From assembly GCA_041687095.1 (NCBI GenBank), contig JAWLCQ010000104.1, forward strand, positions 1-16,299: DNA of 16,299 bases, given 5' to 3'. Under the pieces are notes generated by a model that was given only the letters and a program-made list of their open reading frames with translations, did not search any database and had not been told where the DNA came from. Position 1 is the first letter of the stretch; each line of letters opens with the position of its first letter. The stretch is from JAWLCQ01 sp041687095 (lineage in GTDB: Bacteria; Planctomycetota; Phycisphaerae; SM23-33). This document shows, piece after piece, positions 7,612-14,820 of this stretch. Both the position numbers and the translations under genes were made by a program.

Positions 7612-8041
7612 GGCCCGGCGACCCGGCGCCGATCCAAACGATGTGCTTGGCCAGGGGGGTGGGGGCGAGGGCGTTGGCGAGGCGCTGGTCGGCGGTGAGG
7701 AGGATGGATCCCGTCCGCACCGCCAGGGCCAGGTACAGGCAGTCGTACACCGATCGGTCCAACTGCATCGCCAGCGTCAGGGCGTCGGGGAGCAGATCGA
7801 ACGCTCCCGTGATTCGCAGCGGCAGGGCACGAACCTGACGGGCAATGCCCTGGGCATCGTCCTCCGACAGGTCCCCCCGACGGTGCCGTTTCCAGATGAC
7901 GTTGGCGATTTCGGCCCAGATCAGGTCGGGGGCGAGCAGCTCTCCCGCGTGTCTCACCCGCCGCTCGGCCGCCTCGGAGTGCTCCTCTGCGAAGAAGAGC
8001 TGCACCACCACGCTCGCGTCGAGCACAACGGGATCGCTCAT
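7601..8041 (-). CDS. vapC: PIN-domain ribonuclease toxin (VapC/FitB type)
   Basis: The 146-residue product is a single PIN domain, a metal-dependent RNase fold that in VapC toxins cleaves tRNA or rRNA. The four acidic positions are in place: Asp8 (VLDASVVV), Glu44 (WAEIANVIW), Asp100 (SVYDCLYLALA) and Asp118 (LLTADQRL). The length is typical for the family and nothing looks broken. Its ATG overlaps the antitoxin stop by ATGA, so translation is coupled. The target RNA cannot be read from sequence. Confidence 0.92.
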   Translation of the reverse strand: MSDPVVLDASVVVQLFFAEEHSEAAERRVRHAGELLAPDLIWAEIANVIWKRHRRGDLSEDDAQGIARQVRALPLRITGAFDLLPDALTLAMQLDRSVYDCLYLALAVRTGSILLTADQRLANALAPTPLAKHIVWIGAGSPGLIA

Positions 8042-8265
8042 CGGTCGCGGTCCTGGCGGATAAGGTCGACGCTGTCATCGAATCGCCGCCCGAGCTTCGT
8101 CCGCCAGTCCCTCGCGGCCGCCAGGACCTCCTCGACGGACGCGCCGGCGGCGTCCTCCAGCACGATCTTCGCCTCGCTCTGAAGCGAACGCCCGTGGCGT
8201 CTGGCGCGGGCCTTGAGGCGCTTAACGGTCTCGGGGGCGAGGTTTCGCACAAGGATGTCAGGCAT
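8038..8265 (-). CDS. FitA-like ribbon-helix-helix antitoxin
   Basis: The 75-residue product begins MPDILVRNLAPETVKRLKAR and continues with HGRSLQSEAKIVLEDAA, the ribbon-helix-helix layout of FitA-type antitoxins: a beta strand at 2-8 that contacts DNA and two helices at about 11-23 and 28-38. The C-terminal third (about 42-75) would wrap the PIN toxin. The start at 8265 was chosen over a longer open frame because the protein then begins with the conserved strand and a GGAG lies 8 nt upstream. It is the first gene of a two-gene operon, and the palindrome upstream is a good autorepression site. Confidence 0.88.
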   Translation of the reverse strand: MPDILVRNLAPETVKRLKARARRHGRSLQSEAKIVLEDAAGASVEEVLAAARDWRTKLGRRFDDSVDLIRQDRDR

Positions 8266-8293
8266 GGCGTCTTCTCCGGCGCATTCATCTATC

Positions 8294-8310
8294 GCTATCA
8301 TAATGATAGC
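8294..8310. promoter_or_regulatory. Palindromic operator of the FitAB-like operon
   Basis: GCTATCATAATGATAGC is a perfect 17-bp palindrome with 8-bp arms around one central base. It lies 29 bp upstream of the antitoxin start and overlaps the -10 box, so binding by the antitoxin or the complex would block transcription. It is much more AT-rich than the flanks. Confidence 0.75.
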
Positions 8311-8331
8311 ACTCGGTCCGACGCCAGGCAA
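8303..8331 (-). promoter_or_regulatory. FitAB-like operon promoter
   Basis: On the minus strand TTGCCT (8331-8326) is followed by 17 nt and TATCAT (8308-8303). The start point would be near 8296, inside the palindrome, giving a leader of about 30 nt with a GGAG site. A second short palindrome, CCGCCAGTTGGCGG (8332-8345), abuts the -35. Confidence 0.55.
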
Positions 8332-8364
8332 CCGCCAGTTGGCGGGTGCACGACCGTATCTGCT

Positions 8365-8446
8365 CCCCACCGACCCTGTACCGCCGGCGACGCTTGCACC
8401 TTTTGCCCCAGCGGCCCGGTGCCGGTGGTAAGCGGCTATTGACTAC
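8365..8446. repeat. Hairpin-plus-tail element, copy 1 (diverged)
   Basis: It starts CCCCACCGACCC and ends GCCGGTGG followed by the tail TAAGCGGCTATTGACTAC. The loop is about 46 nt rather than 5, suggesting an insertion or an older copy. Tail and stem match copies 3 and 4 in inverted orientation. Confidence 0.65.
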
Positions 8447-8484
8447 AGCGGCGGCCCCGTTCCCTCCCCTTCTTCCTGCTGCTC

Positions 8485-8526
8485 CCCACCGACCCCGCGT
8501 CGGTGGTAAGCCGGCTCCTCACTACC
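8485..8526. repeat. Hairpin-plus-tail element, copy 2
   Basis: The stem CCACCGAC (8487-8494) pairs with GTCGGTGG (8500-8507) around CCCGC. A shortened tail related to TAAGCCGGCTCCTCACTAC follows. The 22-bp hairpin region is the exact reverse complement of that in copy 3. Confidence 0.85.
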
Positions 8527-8573
8527 GGAGGCCACAGGCCCCCCCGAGCAGGAGGCGTGGCTCGTCCCTCCCG

Positions 8574-8616
8574 TAGTCGATAGCCGTTTGAACCACCGAC
8601 GCGGGGTCGGTGGGGG
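8574..8616. repeat. Hairpin-plus-tail element, copy 3
   Basis: GTAGTCGATAGCCGTTT (tail) precedes CCACCGAC (8594-8601) and GTCGGTGG (8607-8614). It is inverted relative to copies 1 and 2 and direct relative to copy 4. Confidence 0.9.
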
Positions 8617-8656
8617 AAAAGAAGAAGAGGACGGAGAGGTCCGCGGGGGCGTGCGA

Positions 8657-8697
8657 GTAGTCGATAGCCGTTTACCACCGACGCGGGGTCGGTGGGG
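8657..8697. repeat. Hairpin-plus-tail element, copy 4
   Basis: The same 17-bp tail is followed by CCACCGAC (8675-8682) and GTCGGTGG (8688-8695). It differs from copy 3 only by a two-base gap between tail and stem and in the last flanking bases. Confidence 0.9.
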
Positions 8698-9030
8698 AGG
8701 TTGGGGGCGCTGGCGGTCGCTCGCAGACGCCCGCCACACCGGGCAAAGAGCTGCTTCTCCTCCATCTGCGTAATCCCATGAATCTGTGCAATCCCTCTCT
8801 CTCCCCTTCTTCCGGCCGGACCCCACGGCGGGGGGTACTGCGCAGAAACGGTCGTGCCCCCAGAAGCGCGTGAAGGAGCCGGTTGTGCAGGCGCAGGAGG
8901 GGGGCGTGGCAGAGAGCGCCGCTTCGCCGTGCCGCCCGCGCGCCGTATCCGCGTTCGCGGTGGCTTGGCCCGTTTTCCGCCTGCCCATCTGCTGGGGCTG
9001 TGAGTGGAGGCTGTGAGCGAGGGGGTGGCG
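8698..9030. other. Non-coding spacer before the aldo/keto reductase
   Basis: The stretch contains ATCTGCGTAATCCC at 8764-8777, a second copy of the motif at 984-997, with the related AATCTGTGCAATCCC just after it. From about 8800 to 9030 I see only GC-rich sequence without a credible gene, hairpin or repeat. The open frames on both strands here lack coding-like composition or any recognisable motif. Confidence 0.5.
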
Positions 9031-9053
9031 TTGGGGGAGGGTTGGCCTATACT
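9031..9053 (+). promoter_or_regulatory. Possible aldo/keto reductase promoter, short spacing
   Basis: TATACT (9048-9053) is a good -10 box about 93 bp before the start. The nearest TTG-type hexamer, TTGGGG, stands only 11 bp upstream, and no -35 is seen at 17 bp. The -10 is more credible than the -35. Confidence 0.35.
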
Positions 9054-9145
9054 GACGGCGTTGGCTTGCGCGGGGCTCGCGCCCTTTGGACACCGCGCAG
9101 CCGTTCCTCCGCGCGACGGCGCGGACACACAGAAAGGAGCCCGTC

Positions 9146-10138
9146 ATGGAGTACCGCCATCTCGGCCGCACGGGGCTGCTGGTCAGCCCGCTGTGCCTGG
9201 GAACGATGAACTTCGGGTGGCTGACGCCCGAGGACAAGAGCCACGCCCTCATGGATCGGGCGCTGGAGATGGGGATCAACTTCTTCGACACCGCCGACGT
9301 GTACGGCGGGTGGTCCACCTACGCCGGGCGCTGCGAGGAGATCCTGGGCGACTGGTTCGCCAAGGGCGAGGGGCGGCGGGACCGGGTGGTCCTGGCGACG
9401 AAGGTGTACAACCCCGTCCAGCGCAAGGGCCTCCCCGAGCCCAACCGCGACACCCGCCGGCTGTCGGCGATGAAGATCGTGCGGCACTGCGAGGACTCGT
9501 TGCGGCGGCTGCGGACGGACCGGATCGACCTGTACCAGATGCACCACGTGGACCGCGAGTGCCCGTGGGACGAGATCTGGCAGGCGATGGAAACGCTGAT
9601 CCGCCAGGGCAAGGTGGTGTACGTGGGATCGAGCAACTTCGCGGGGTGGGACATCGCGCGGGCGCACACGATCGCGCAGAACCGCGGGGGGCTGGGGCTC
9701 GTCAGCGAGCAGAGCGTGTACAACCTCACCAACCGCACCATCGAGCTGGAGGTCATCCCGTGCTGCCGCGGGTTGGGCCTGGGCCTGATCCCCTACAGCC
9801 CCGTGGCGGGGGGGCTGCTGGGCGGGGCGATCGCCCAGCAGCAGACCGGCCGCCGCTCCACCCCCGCCAAGCAGAAGGAGATCGAGGCGAAGCGTCCGGC
9901 CCTGGAGGCGTACGAGGCGCTGTGCCGGCGGATCGGCCACTCCCCCGCCGCCGTCGCCCACGCCTGGGTGCTGGCGAACCCCGTCGTCACCGCCCCGATC
10001 ATCGGCCCGCGGACGATGGAGCAGTTGGAGGAGGCGGTGGCGTCGGTGGACGTTGCCCTGGGCGGCGACACGCTCCAGGAGCTGGACGAGATCTTCCCCG
10101 GCCCCGGCGGGGAGGCCCCGACGGTCTACGCGTGGTAG
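9146..10138 (+). CDS. Aldo/keto reductase
   Basis: The 330-residue product is an NADPH-dependent oxidoreductase of the aldo/keto reductase superfamily, a (beta/alpha)8 barrel in the cytoplasm, closest in look to the AKR11/AKR12 and YajO-like groups. The catalytic tetrad is readable: Asp48 (NFFDTADVYG), Tyr53, Lys86 (LATKV) and His133 (LYQMHHVD). Cofactor-binding segments include GSSNF (161-165), IPYSPVAGGLLGG (215-227) and IIGPRTMEQLEEAV (285-298). GAAAGGAG at 9132-9139 decides the start, which removes 20 residues from the longest open frame. The YhcH-family gene follows after 85 bp containing a hairpin, so an operon is possible. The substrate is unknown. Confidence 0.95.
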   Translation: MEYRHLGRTGLLVSPLCLGTMNFGWLTPEDKSHALMDRALEMGINFFDTADVYGGWSTYAGRCEEILGDWFAKGEGRRDRVVLATKVYNPVQRKGLPEPNRDTRRLSAMKIVRHCEDSLRRLRTDRIDLYQMHHVDRECPWDEIWQAMETLIRQGKVVYVGSSNFAGWDIARAHTIAQNRGGLGLVSEQSVYNLTNRTIELEVIPCCRGLGLGLIPYSPVAGGLLGGAIAQQQTGRRSTPAKQKEIEAKRPALEAYEALCRRIGHSPAAVAHAWVLANPVVTAPIIGPRTMEQLEEAVASVDVALGGDTLQELDEIFPGPGGEAPTVYAW

Positions 10139-10162
10139 GCGATGACCGACAGCGGCGTAAAA

Positions 10163-10199
10163 CGCGCGGGCGGCGGAGCGAAGCGCAGCCGCCTGCGCG
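10163..10199. repeat. Intergenic GC hairpin
   Basis: CGCGCGGGCGGC (10163-10174) pairs with GCCGCCTGCGCG (10188-10199) with one mismatch, around a 13-nt loop GGAGCGAAGCGCA. It lies 25 bp after the aldo/keto reductase stop. It could stop transcription or stabilise the upstream message; no T-run follows. Confidence 0.65.
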
Positions 10200-10223
10200 C
10201 GGAAACACGGACAGGAGACCACC

Positions 10224-10676
10224 ATGATCGTTGACCAACTGAAGAACGCCCCGCTCTACCGCGGGCTGAGCCCCAACATCGCCAAGGCCCTCGACTACCT
10301 CGCGGCCCACGACTTCTCCGCGATTGCCCCCGGCCGCTACGACATCGACGGCGACGCCGTCTTCGCCCTCGTCCAGCGCTACGACACCAAACCGCGGGAC
10401 CAGGGCGTCTGGGAGGCCCACCGCCGCTACATCGACGTGCAGTACCTCGCCGCCGGGACCGAGACGCTGGGCTACGCCCCCATCGATGCCCTGGCGGAGG
10501 CGCAGCCGTACCGCGACGAGAAGGACGTCCTGCTGCTGGCGGGCGAGGGCGACTTCGTCACGGGCGGCCCCGGGACGTTCTGCATCTTCTTCCCGCACGA
10601 CGCGCACATGCCCTGCCTGGCGCACGGGGAGCCCGCGGCCGTGCTGAAGGTCGTGGTGAAGGTCCGCGCGCAGTAG
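10224..10676 (+). CDS. YhcH/YjgK/YiaL family cupin-like protein
   Basis: The 150-residue product matches the YhcH/YjgK/YiaL family (DUF386), a small beta-barrel metal-binding protein found in sugar catabolism clusters such as those for sialic acid and 2,3-diketo-L-gulonate, and in the biofilm protein TabA. Family hallmarks are WEAHRRYIDVQYL (63-75), with likely metal ligands Glu64 and His66, and FFPHDAHMP (122-130), with His125 and His128; KVVVKV closes the fold (142-147). ACAGGAG lies 6 nt before the ATG. An epimerase or lyase role on sugars has been proposed for the family; the actual reaction here is unknown. The neighbouring aldo/keto reductase would fit carbohydrate metabolism. Confidence 0.92.
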   Translation: MIVDQLKNAPLYRGLSPNIAKALDYLAAHDFSAIAPGRYDIDGDAVFALVQRYDTKPRDQGVWEAHRRYIDVQYLAAGTETLGYAPIDALAEAQPYRDEKDVLLLAGEGDFVTGGPGTFCIFFPHDAHMPCLAHGEPAAVLKVVVKVRAQ

Positions 10677-10740
10677 CGTAGTGGAGCAGTTAGACGTAGA
10701 CGCTTCAGCAGGGCGCGATGGCGGCGGAGCAAGGCGCAGG

Positions 10741-10758
10741 CGGGAGCAACCACGTCCA
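10741..10758. repeat. 18-bp exact repeat, copy 2
   Basis: Identical to 3743-3760. Here it lies just upstream of the TTGACC and TATAAT boxes before the DUF456 gene, so the shared block may be part of a promoter-bearing repeat. Confidence 0.8.
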
Positions 10759-10772
10759 GTCCTCGCTGCCTG

Positions 10773-10795
10773 TTGACCACCGCGGGGTGTATAAT
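10773..10795 (+). promoter_or_regulatory. DUF456 gene promoter, consensus-like boxes with 11-bp spacer
   Basis: TTGACC (10773-10778) and TATAAT (10790-10795) are close to consensus, but the spacer is 11 bp rather than about 17. Transcription from the -10 would start near 10802 and give a leader of about 38 nt. Only the -10 may be functional, or a different sigma factor geometry may apply. Confidence 0.5.
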
Positions 10796-10839
10796 CCCCT
10801 GCGGACCGCCCGGCCGCGGCGGCGATACGGGGACCCGTC

Positions 10840-11355
10840 ATGTACTACGTCTGGATGTTTCTGCTGGTGATGGTCAACCTGGTGTGGGTGTTCCTGAACA
10901 TCCTCGGCCTGCCGGGCAACTGGCTGATGCTGCTGGGCACGTCGCTGCTGGCGTGGGCGTACTGGGACCGCGGTCCGTTCAGCGTCTGGACGCTGCTGGT
11001 CGCGCTGGTGCTGGCCGTGCTGGGCGAGGTGCTGGAGTTCGTCGCCGGAATGAGCGGGGCTCGGCGGTGGGGCGGGACGCGCTCGGGGGCGTGGGGCGCC
11101 CTGCTGGGGGGCCTGGTGGGCGGGCTGCTCGGGACCCTGCTCGTGCCGATCCCGGTGATCGGCTCGTTGGTGGGGGCCTGCGGTGGGGCGGCGGTGGGGG
11201 CGTTCGTCTTCGAGTTCGGCGGGGGCCGCACCCAGCAGGACGCCCTCCGCGTCGGCATGGGCGCGGGCATCGGCCGCTTCCTCGGCACGGTCGCCAAGCT
11301 CGCCATCGGCGTGCTGATGTGGGCCCTCCTCACCATCGCCGCCCTGTGGCCCTGA
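10840..11355 (+). CDS. DUF456 family membrane protein
   Basis: The 171-residue product is almost wholly hydrophobic, with about six membrane-spanning or re-entrant segments (near 5-22, 27-43, 48-70, 82-102, 106-126 and 146-170). Family features are LPGNW (24-28), the conserved acidic stretch GEVLEF (62-67), a Gly-rich central part (GALLGGLVGGLLGTLLVPIP) and the end motif GRFLGTVAKL (145-154). DUF456 proteins are small inner-membrane proteins of unknown function. Only a weak GGGGAC stands before the ATG. The gene ends 43 bp before the hairpin at 11398. Confidence 0.9.
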   Translation: MYYVWMFLLVMVNLVWVFLNILGLPGNWLMLLGTSLLAWAYWDRGPFSVWTLLVALVLAVLGEVLEFVAGMSGARRWGGTRSGAWGALLGGLVGGLLGTLLVPIPVIGSLVGACGGAAVGAFVFEFGGGRTQQDALRVGMGAGIGRFLGTVAKLAIGVLMWALLTIAALWP

Positions 11356-11397
11356 GAGGGCGGCGGGGTGGTAGCGTCTCTCGTATGCTTGGACCGG

Positions 11398-11419
11398 CCG
11401 CCAATTTCGGGATTGGCGG
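11398..11419. promoter_or_regulatory. Hairpin/operator over the R-M promoter
   Basis: CCGCCAAT (11398-11405) and ATTGGCGG (11412-11419) are perfect inverted repeats around TTCGGG. The right arm contains the -35 box of the promoter below. It could end the DUF456 message, although no T-run follows, or serve as an operator controlling the restriction-modification genes. Confidence 0.6.
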
Positions 11420-11441
11420 AAGAGAGGGGGCGGGGTATGAT
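11413..11441 (+). promoter_or_regulatory. Restriction-modification promoter
   Basis: TTGGCG (11413-11418), a 17-bp spacer and TATGAT (11436-11441) fit the sigma70 pattern. The start would be near 11448, leaving a leader of about 170 nt before the GTG start of the methyltransferase. That leader holds no recognisable controller gene. Confidence 0.55.
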
Positions 11442-11619
11442 TCTTGAAGAGGGCGGTCCCTTGGCCGGTGGGTCCTGTGTCTCGTGCTCACCCGGATGTT
11501 GTTCGCCCAGTGGCAGTGGGGCAGGGGCGGTGTCGCTTGTTGGGCGGCTGGGACAGCTTGATGTTCGGATACCGCGTCAGGACTGGCTCGCGAAGCGGTG
11601 AAGACAAGGACGGGATGGC

Positions 11620-12690
11620 GTGCAATTGCCTCTGCCACTTGACGACTGCAGGCTTCTGGCACCACCTCCCCGGAGGGTGTCGAGGTATCCCCAACTTCGT
11701 TTCATGGGGAGCAAGTACCGGCTTCTGCCGTGGATTCACGAGGTCTTGCAGGCGATCGAGTTCGACACGGCGCTCGATGGGTTCTCCGGTTCGGGGTGCG
11801 TTGGGTACCTGCTCAAAACGATGGGGAAGGAGGTTACGACCAACGACTTCCTGAACTTCAGCGTGATGATCGCCAGGGCGTTGGTCGAGAATCCAGGGAA
11901 GACGCTGACCGATGACGAACTGGAGAAGATCCTGGCATACGATCCAGGTCACCGGCACTTCATCGAGCGCACCTTCTCCGGCATCTTCTTCACTCCCGAA
12001 GATCTCCGCTTCCTTGACCGCGTCTCCTGGAACCTCCATCAGTTGGACGATCCGCACAGGCGCGCGATCGGAATCGCCGCGATGATCCGGTCCTGTGCGA
12101 AGCGTCAGCCCAGAGGCGTGTTCACGGTGGCTGGGGACCCGGACCGTTACAAGGACGGGCGAAGAGATCTGCGGCTGACGCTGCATGAGCATTTCGTCGA
12201 GCAGGTGGAGGTTTACAATCAGGCCGCCTTCGACAACGGCCGCCGGAATCGGAGCCTCCACGGCGATGTGTTCGCCGCCAATCCTGTAGGCTTCGACCTG
12301 GTCTATCTGGACCCGCCCTACGTCCCCCGTTCGGACGACAACTGCTACGTGAAACGCTATCACTTCCTCGAAGGGCTATCTTGCTATTGGGAGGGGCTTG
12401 AGATCCTGGAGGACAGCCGGGTCAAGAAAATCCGCAAGCCCTATACCCCCTTCTCCTACCGCAAGTCCGCAATCGATGCATTCGAGAGGCTGTTCGCTCA
12501 TTTCTCGCAGAGCATCATCGTTCTTTCGTACTCCTCCAACGGATATCCGGACCTCGACATCCTGGTGAACATGCTCAAACGGCACAAGTCGTCGGTCGCT
12601 GTGCACCAGAAACCCCATCGCTATCACTTTGGCACACACGGGGCTGCCGTGCGTAACGACGTGATGGAATACCTGATTGTAGGGCAGTAG
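11620..12690 (+). CDS. D12-class DNA N6-adenine methyltransferase (Type II M subunit)
   Basis: The 356-residue product methylates adenine N6 in a specific DNA site using S-adenosylmethionine, protecting host DNA from the neighbouring endonuclease. Motifs follow the alpha (Dam/D12) order: RFMGSKYRLLPWI (27-39, motif X), DGFSGSGCVG (53-62, motif I), TNDF (74-77), and the catalytic DLVYLDPPY (226-234, motif IV). YHFGTHGAAVRNDVMEYLIV closes the protein. The start is GTG at 11620, supported by AAGGA 9 nt upstream and by the need for residues before motif X; an ATG at 11704 would cut into that motif. The endonuclease gene follows after one base. By eye it is less GC-rich than its neighbours, consistent with transfer. 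The recognition site is not readable with confidence. Confidence 0.93.
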   Translation: MQLPLPLDDCRLLAPPPRRVSRYPQLRFMGSKYRLLPWIHEVLQAIEFDTALDGFSGSGCVGYLLKTMGKEVTTNDFLNFSVMIARALVENPGKTLTDDELEKILAYDPGHRHFIERTFSGIFFTPEDLRFLDRVSWNLHQLDDPHRRAIGIAAMIRSCAKRQPRGVFTVAGDPDRYKDGRRDLRLTLHEHFVEQVEVYNQAAFDNGRRNRSLHGDVFAANPVGFDLVYLDPPYVPRSDDNCYVKRYHFLEGLSCYWEGLEILEDSRVKKIRKPYTPFSYRKSAIDAFERLFAHFSQSIIVLSYSSNGYPDLDILVNMLKRHKSSVAVHQKPHRYHFGTHGAAVRNDVMEYLIVGQ

Positions 12691-12691
12691 C

Positions 12692-13534
12692 GTGGAACGA
12701 CATCGTCAGACTCTGGAAGATATCCTTGCCAGACTTTCCAGCCTCGAGACCTCATGGAGGGACGAGCATGCCGTGTCCGTAATCGAGGCGATCCAGTTGA
12801 TGCCCAGGGATGCCACGATGAGTCGCACGGACCTGCGTGTCCTGCTGGAAAGAGACTTCGACGCTGCCGTCACGACGTTCCGCCTGATTCTGGATGTCTC
12901 CAAGGATGAGTTCCATGTTGCGCTGACCGAGCGCCTGGGCAACGGAGGTGTGGGCGTAACCCGATACCGCCGCGAATCCGACAGGTATCTCGCCGCTCTC
13001 GAGGCGATGGGATTGCTGGACAAGTTCCAGGCCCTGGTGCAGATCCCGATCTCATGGCAGGACCTGCTGATCGAGCGATTGAAGTGCGGCCGCGGCAGCG
13101 CAATCAAGGGCCAGAAACGGGGACGGGGGCTGGAGGACTTCGTCGAAAGGATCGTCAGCGGCATTTTCGGGGATGGAGGCTATGACACCCGGTGTCGGTT
13201 CGTCGGGGCGACGGGCACGAGTACCGAAAAGGCCGATTTCGCTATCCCCAGCAAGGAGGATCCCTCGATTCTCATCGAGGTCAAGGGGTACGGAGCCACC
13301 GGCAGCAAGCAGACGGATATCCTCGGCGATATCGAGAAGATCGACGCCCAGAAGCGGCGTGACACGGATCTGCTGCTGGTCTTGGATGGCGTGACGTGGA
13401 TGTCGCGGAAGAACGACCTCCGGCGATTGATCGAACTGCAGAACCAGGGACGGGTCATGCGGATCTACACGCAGCAGATGGCCCCGGACCTGGAGGCCGA
13501 CCTGCGGCAATTGCGGCAGGATCATTCGCTGTAA
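12692..13534 (+). CDS. DpnII-like PD-(D/E)XK Type II restriction endonuclease
   Basis: The 280-residue product carries a PD-(D/E)XK nuclease core: GRGLEDFVERIV (144-155, with Glu148), Asp182 (EKADFAIP), and Glu196-x-Lys198 (ILIEVKGYGATGSKQTD). It continues with TDLLLVLDGVTWMSRKNDLR (225-244). From memory, the order and spacing resemble DpnII, which has a GDAMENIV, RFDFVIK, LIEVNFYSGSGSK and WITDGQGW series, so a DpnII/MboI-type enzyme is proposed. The N-terminal 130 residues are helical and probably bind DNA. Translation starts at GTG one base after the methyltransferase stop, without a good Shine-Dalgarno sequence, so it probably depends on reinitiation; this would keep nuclease levels below methylase. 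All catalytic residues appear present, so the system looks active. GATC specificity is only a hypothesis. Confidence 0.85.
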   Translation: MERHRQTLEDILARLSSLETSWRDEHAVSVIEAIQLMPRDATMSRTDLRVLLERDFDAAVTTFRLILDVSKDEFHVALTERLGNGGVGVTRYRRESDRYLAALEAMGLLDKFQALVQIPISWQDLLIERLKCGRGSAIKGQKRGRGLEDFVERIVSGIFGDGGYDTRCRFVGATGTSTEKADFAIPSKEDPSILIEVKGYGATGSKQTDILGDIEKIDAQKRRDTDLLLVLDGVTWMSRKNDLRRLIELQNQGRVMRIYTQQMAPDLEADLRQLRQDHSL

Positions 13535-13860
13535 GGGCGAGAGGTCTCTGCCTTCACTTCTCCACGCGTTGTGCGAAGAGTGTTTCGACTTTGGAAGCGG
13601 CGGATGCGCGCATTCGAATGTGAATCGAGGGAGGTGCGTGCACTCCGCAGCGAGTGGGCATTCCTCCCTTGAAGCGGCCCTCGAGTGCCACGCCATTTGC
13701 AGATCCCAAGTGTCCACTGGGGCTGGCGGGTCGTGGGGGGAGGATTCTCTCCGTCGCAACCTGCTGGGAGTAAGGCGGTTGCGATTCTGGTATCCCGAAT
13801 CCCAATTTCGGCGGGACGGCGCTGTCGGTTGTGTCCAATAATAACTATAGGAGGAGTTGC
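13535..13860. other. Non-coding stretch after the R-M genes
   Basis: No gene is convincing here. A two-part hairpin spans 13628-13669: AGGGAGG pairs with CCTCCCT outside and CACTC pairs with GAGTG inside (loop CGCAGC). At 13829-13851 TTGTGT and TATAGG are separated by 11 bp. AGGAGGAG (13849-13856), the strongest Shine-Dalgarno sequence in the window, leads to an ATG at 13863 that is followed directly by TGA. Confidence 0.5.
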
Positions 13861-14088
13861 CTATGTGAAGAATGGGCGGAGTTGGCGTCTGCGCGTGGTT
13901 CGCTGTTCGGAGGCTGCGGGACCGACTTGGGCGACAGGTCCCCCTGGCCCGGCGGTGTGCGGCAGGCGAGGCCCGGGCGGGGCTGACGGGTTCGTGTGTG
14001 GCGGGAGAATTGAAAATCGGAATAGTCTGCGCTGGGTTCGTTCCGCACGATTGAGCGCGTCGGTGGATTTGTTCCGCACCGTGGTCCG

Positions 14089-14292
14089 GCGCGGGGACGA
14101 AACCCCTCTCCCCGCGGGGAGAGGTCCCCGAGCGCAGCGAGGGGGGTGAGGGGGCGCCCGGGAGGTCGGGGAAGGTCCGGCAGGCGAGGAACGGCCGCTG
14201 GGTTGGTCCCGCACGGCCGGGCGCGCGGGGACGAAACCCCTCTCCCCGCGGGGAGAGGTCCCCGAGCGCAGCGAGGGGGGTGAGGGGGCGCC
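14089..14292. repeat. Two identical 70-bp palindromic repeats (copies B and C)
   Basis: 14089-14158 and 14223-14292 appear identical over 70 bp, 134 bp apart. Each holds CCTCTCCCCGCGGGGAGAGG followed by the GAGCGCAGCGAGG block and GTGAGGGGGCGCC. The DNA between and after them is also similar (both contain GGAACGGCCG and a 21-bp repeat copy), so a unit of about 134 bp was tandemly duplicated. Copy A at 35-93 is a distant relative. Confidence 0.9.
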
Positions 14293-14408
14293 GGGAACGT
14301 GAGGACGGCCTGGCGAGCAAGGAACGGCCGGATGGGTTGGTTTCGGACGGCGAGGGTGGACCCGTTCTCGCACGGGAGGCCCCCCCTCATCTGTCGCTGC
14401 GCGACATC

Positions 14409-14471
14409 TTCTCCCCCAGGGGAGAAGGGTTGGGGACGCTTTCTCCCCCGGGGGAGAAGGGTTGGGGACGC
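14409..14471. repeat. Tandem palindromic repeat, two 31-bp units
   Basis: 14409-14439 and 14441-14471 differ at one base. Each begins with a palindrome (TTCTCCCC, then GGGGAGAA) and ends GGGTTGGGGACGC. Confidence 0.9.
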
Positions 14472-14594
14472 CGGCGGGCGGTTGGGTTCGTTTTCGAGGA
14501 TGGGGATGTGGCGCTCGGTAGGTTTGTTTTCGACGGTCGGAAGGAGGCGCGATGGGTTTGTTTTGGACGGTCGGTGCGAGTGGGACCGCGAAAG

Positions 14595-14645
14595 GGGGAC
14601 AGGCACCTCCGGGGCGAACGGCGCGCCCCTGCGGAGCCAGTCCCC
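14595..14645. repeat. GGGGAC-flanked hairpin
   Basis: GGGGAC (14595-14600) pairs with GTCCCC (14640-14645), CTCCG (14607-14611) with CGGAG (14632-14636), and GGGGCG with CGCCCC inside. It sits between two copies of the 21-bp repeat, as if inserted. Similar hairpins are, from memory, dispersed in several environmental genomes. Confidence 0.65.
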
Positions 14646-14820
14646 GTTTCGCTCGCCGTGGGTCGGTCTGGGTTTGTTTTGCACGGTCGGTTGGCTCGTG
14701 GGTTTGTTTTGCACGGTCGGTCGGCTGGTGGGTTTGTTCCGCACGGTGGGCCGGGGCGGAGTGTTCGGGGGTGCGGGCTTTCGGTCGTTGGGGGTTGCGG
14801 GTAGAAAGGAGCGTATGGCG

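Larger units (their letters stand above)
14034..14750. repeat. Degenerate 21-bp repeat, about ten copies
   Basis: The best copies read GGGTTTGTTTTGCACGGTCG plus one base. Copies start near 14034, 14065, 14200, 14334, 14484, 14520, 14554, 14670, 14700 and 14730; the last three have a period of exactly 30 bp. On the minus strand the unit contains CAAAACAAACCC, which translates to VQNKP-like strings; I recall similar QNEPN/KTNPI-type strings from planctomycete spacers. There is no coding-like conservation, and the other repeat families are interspersed. Confidence 0.8.
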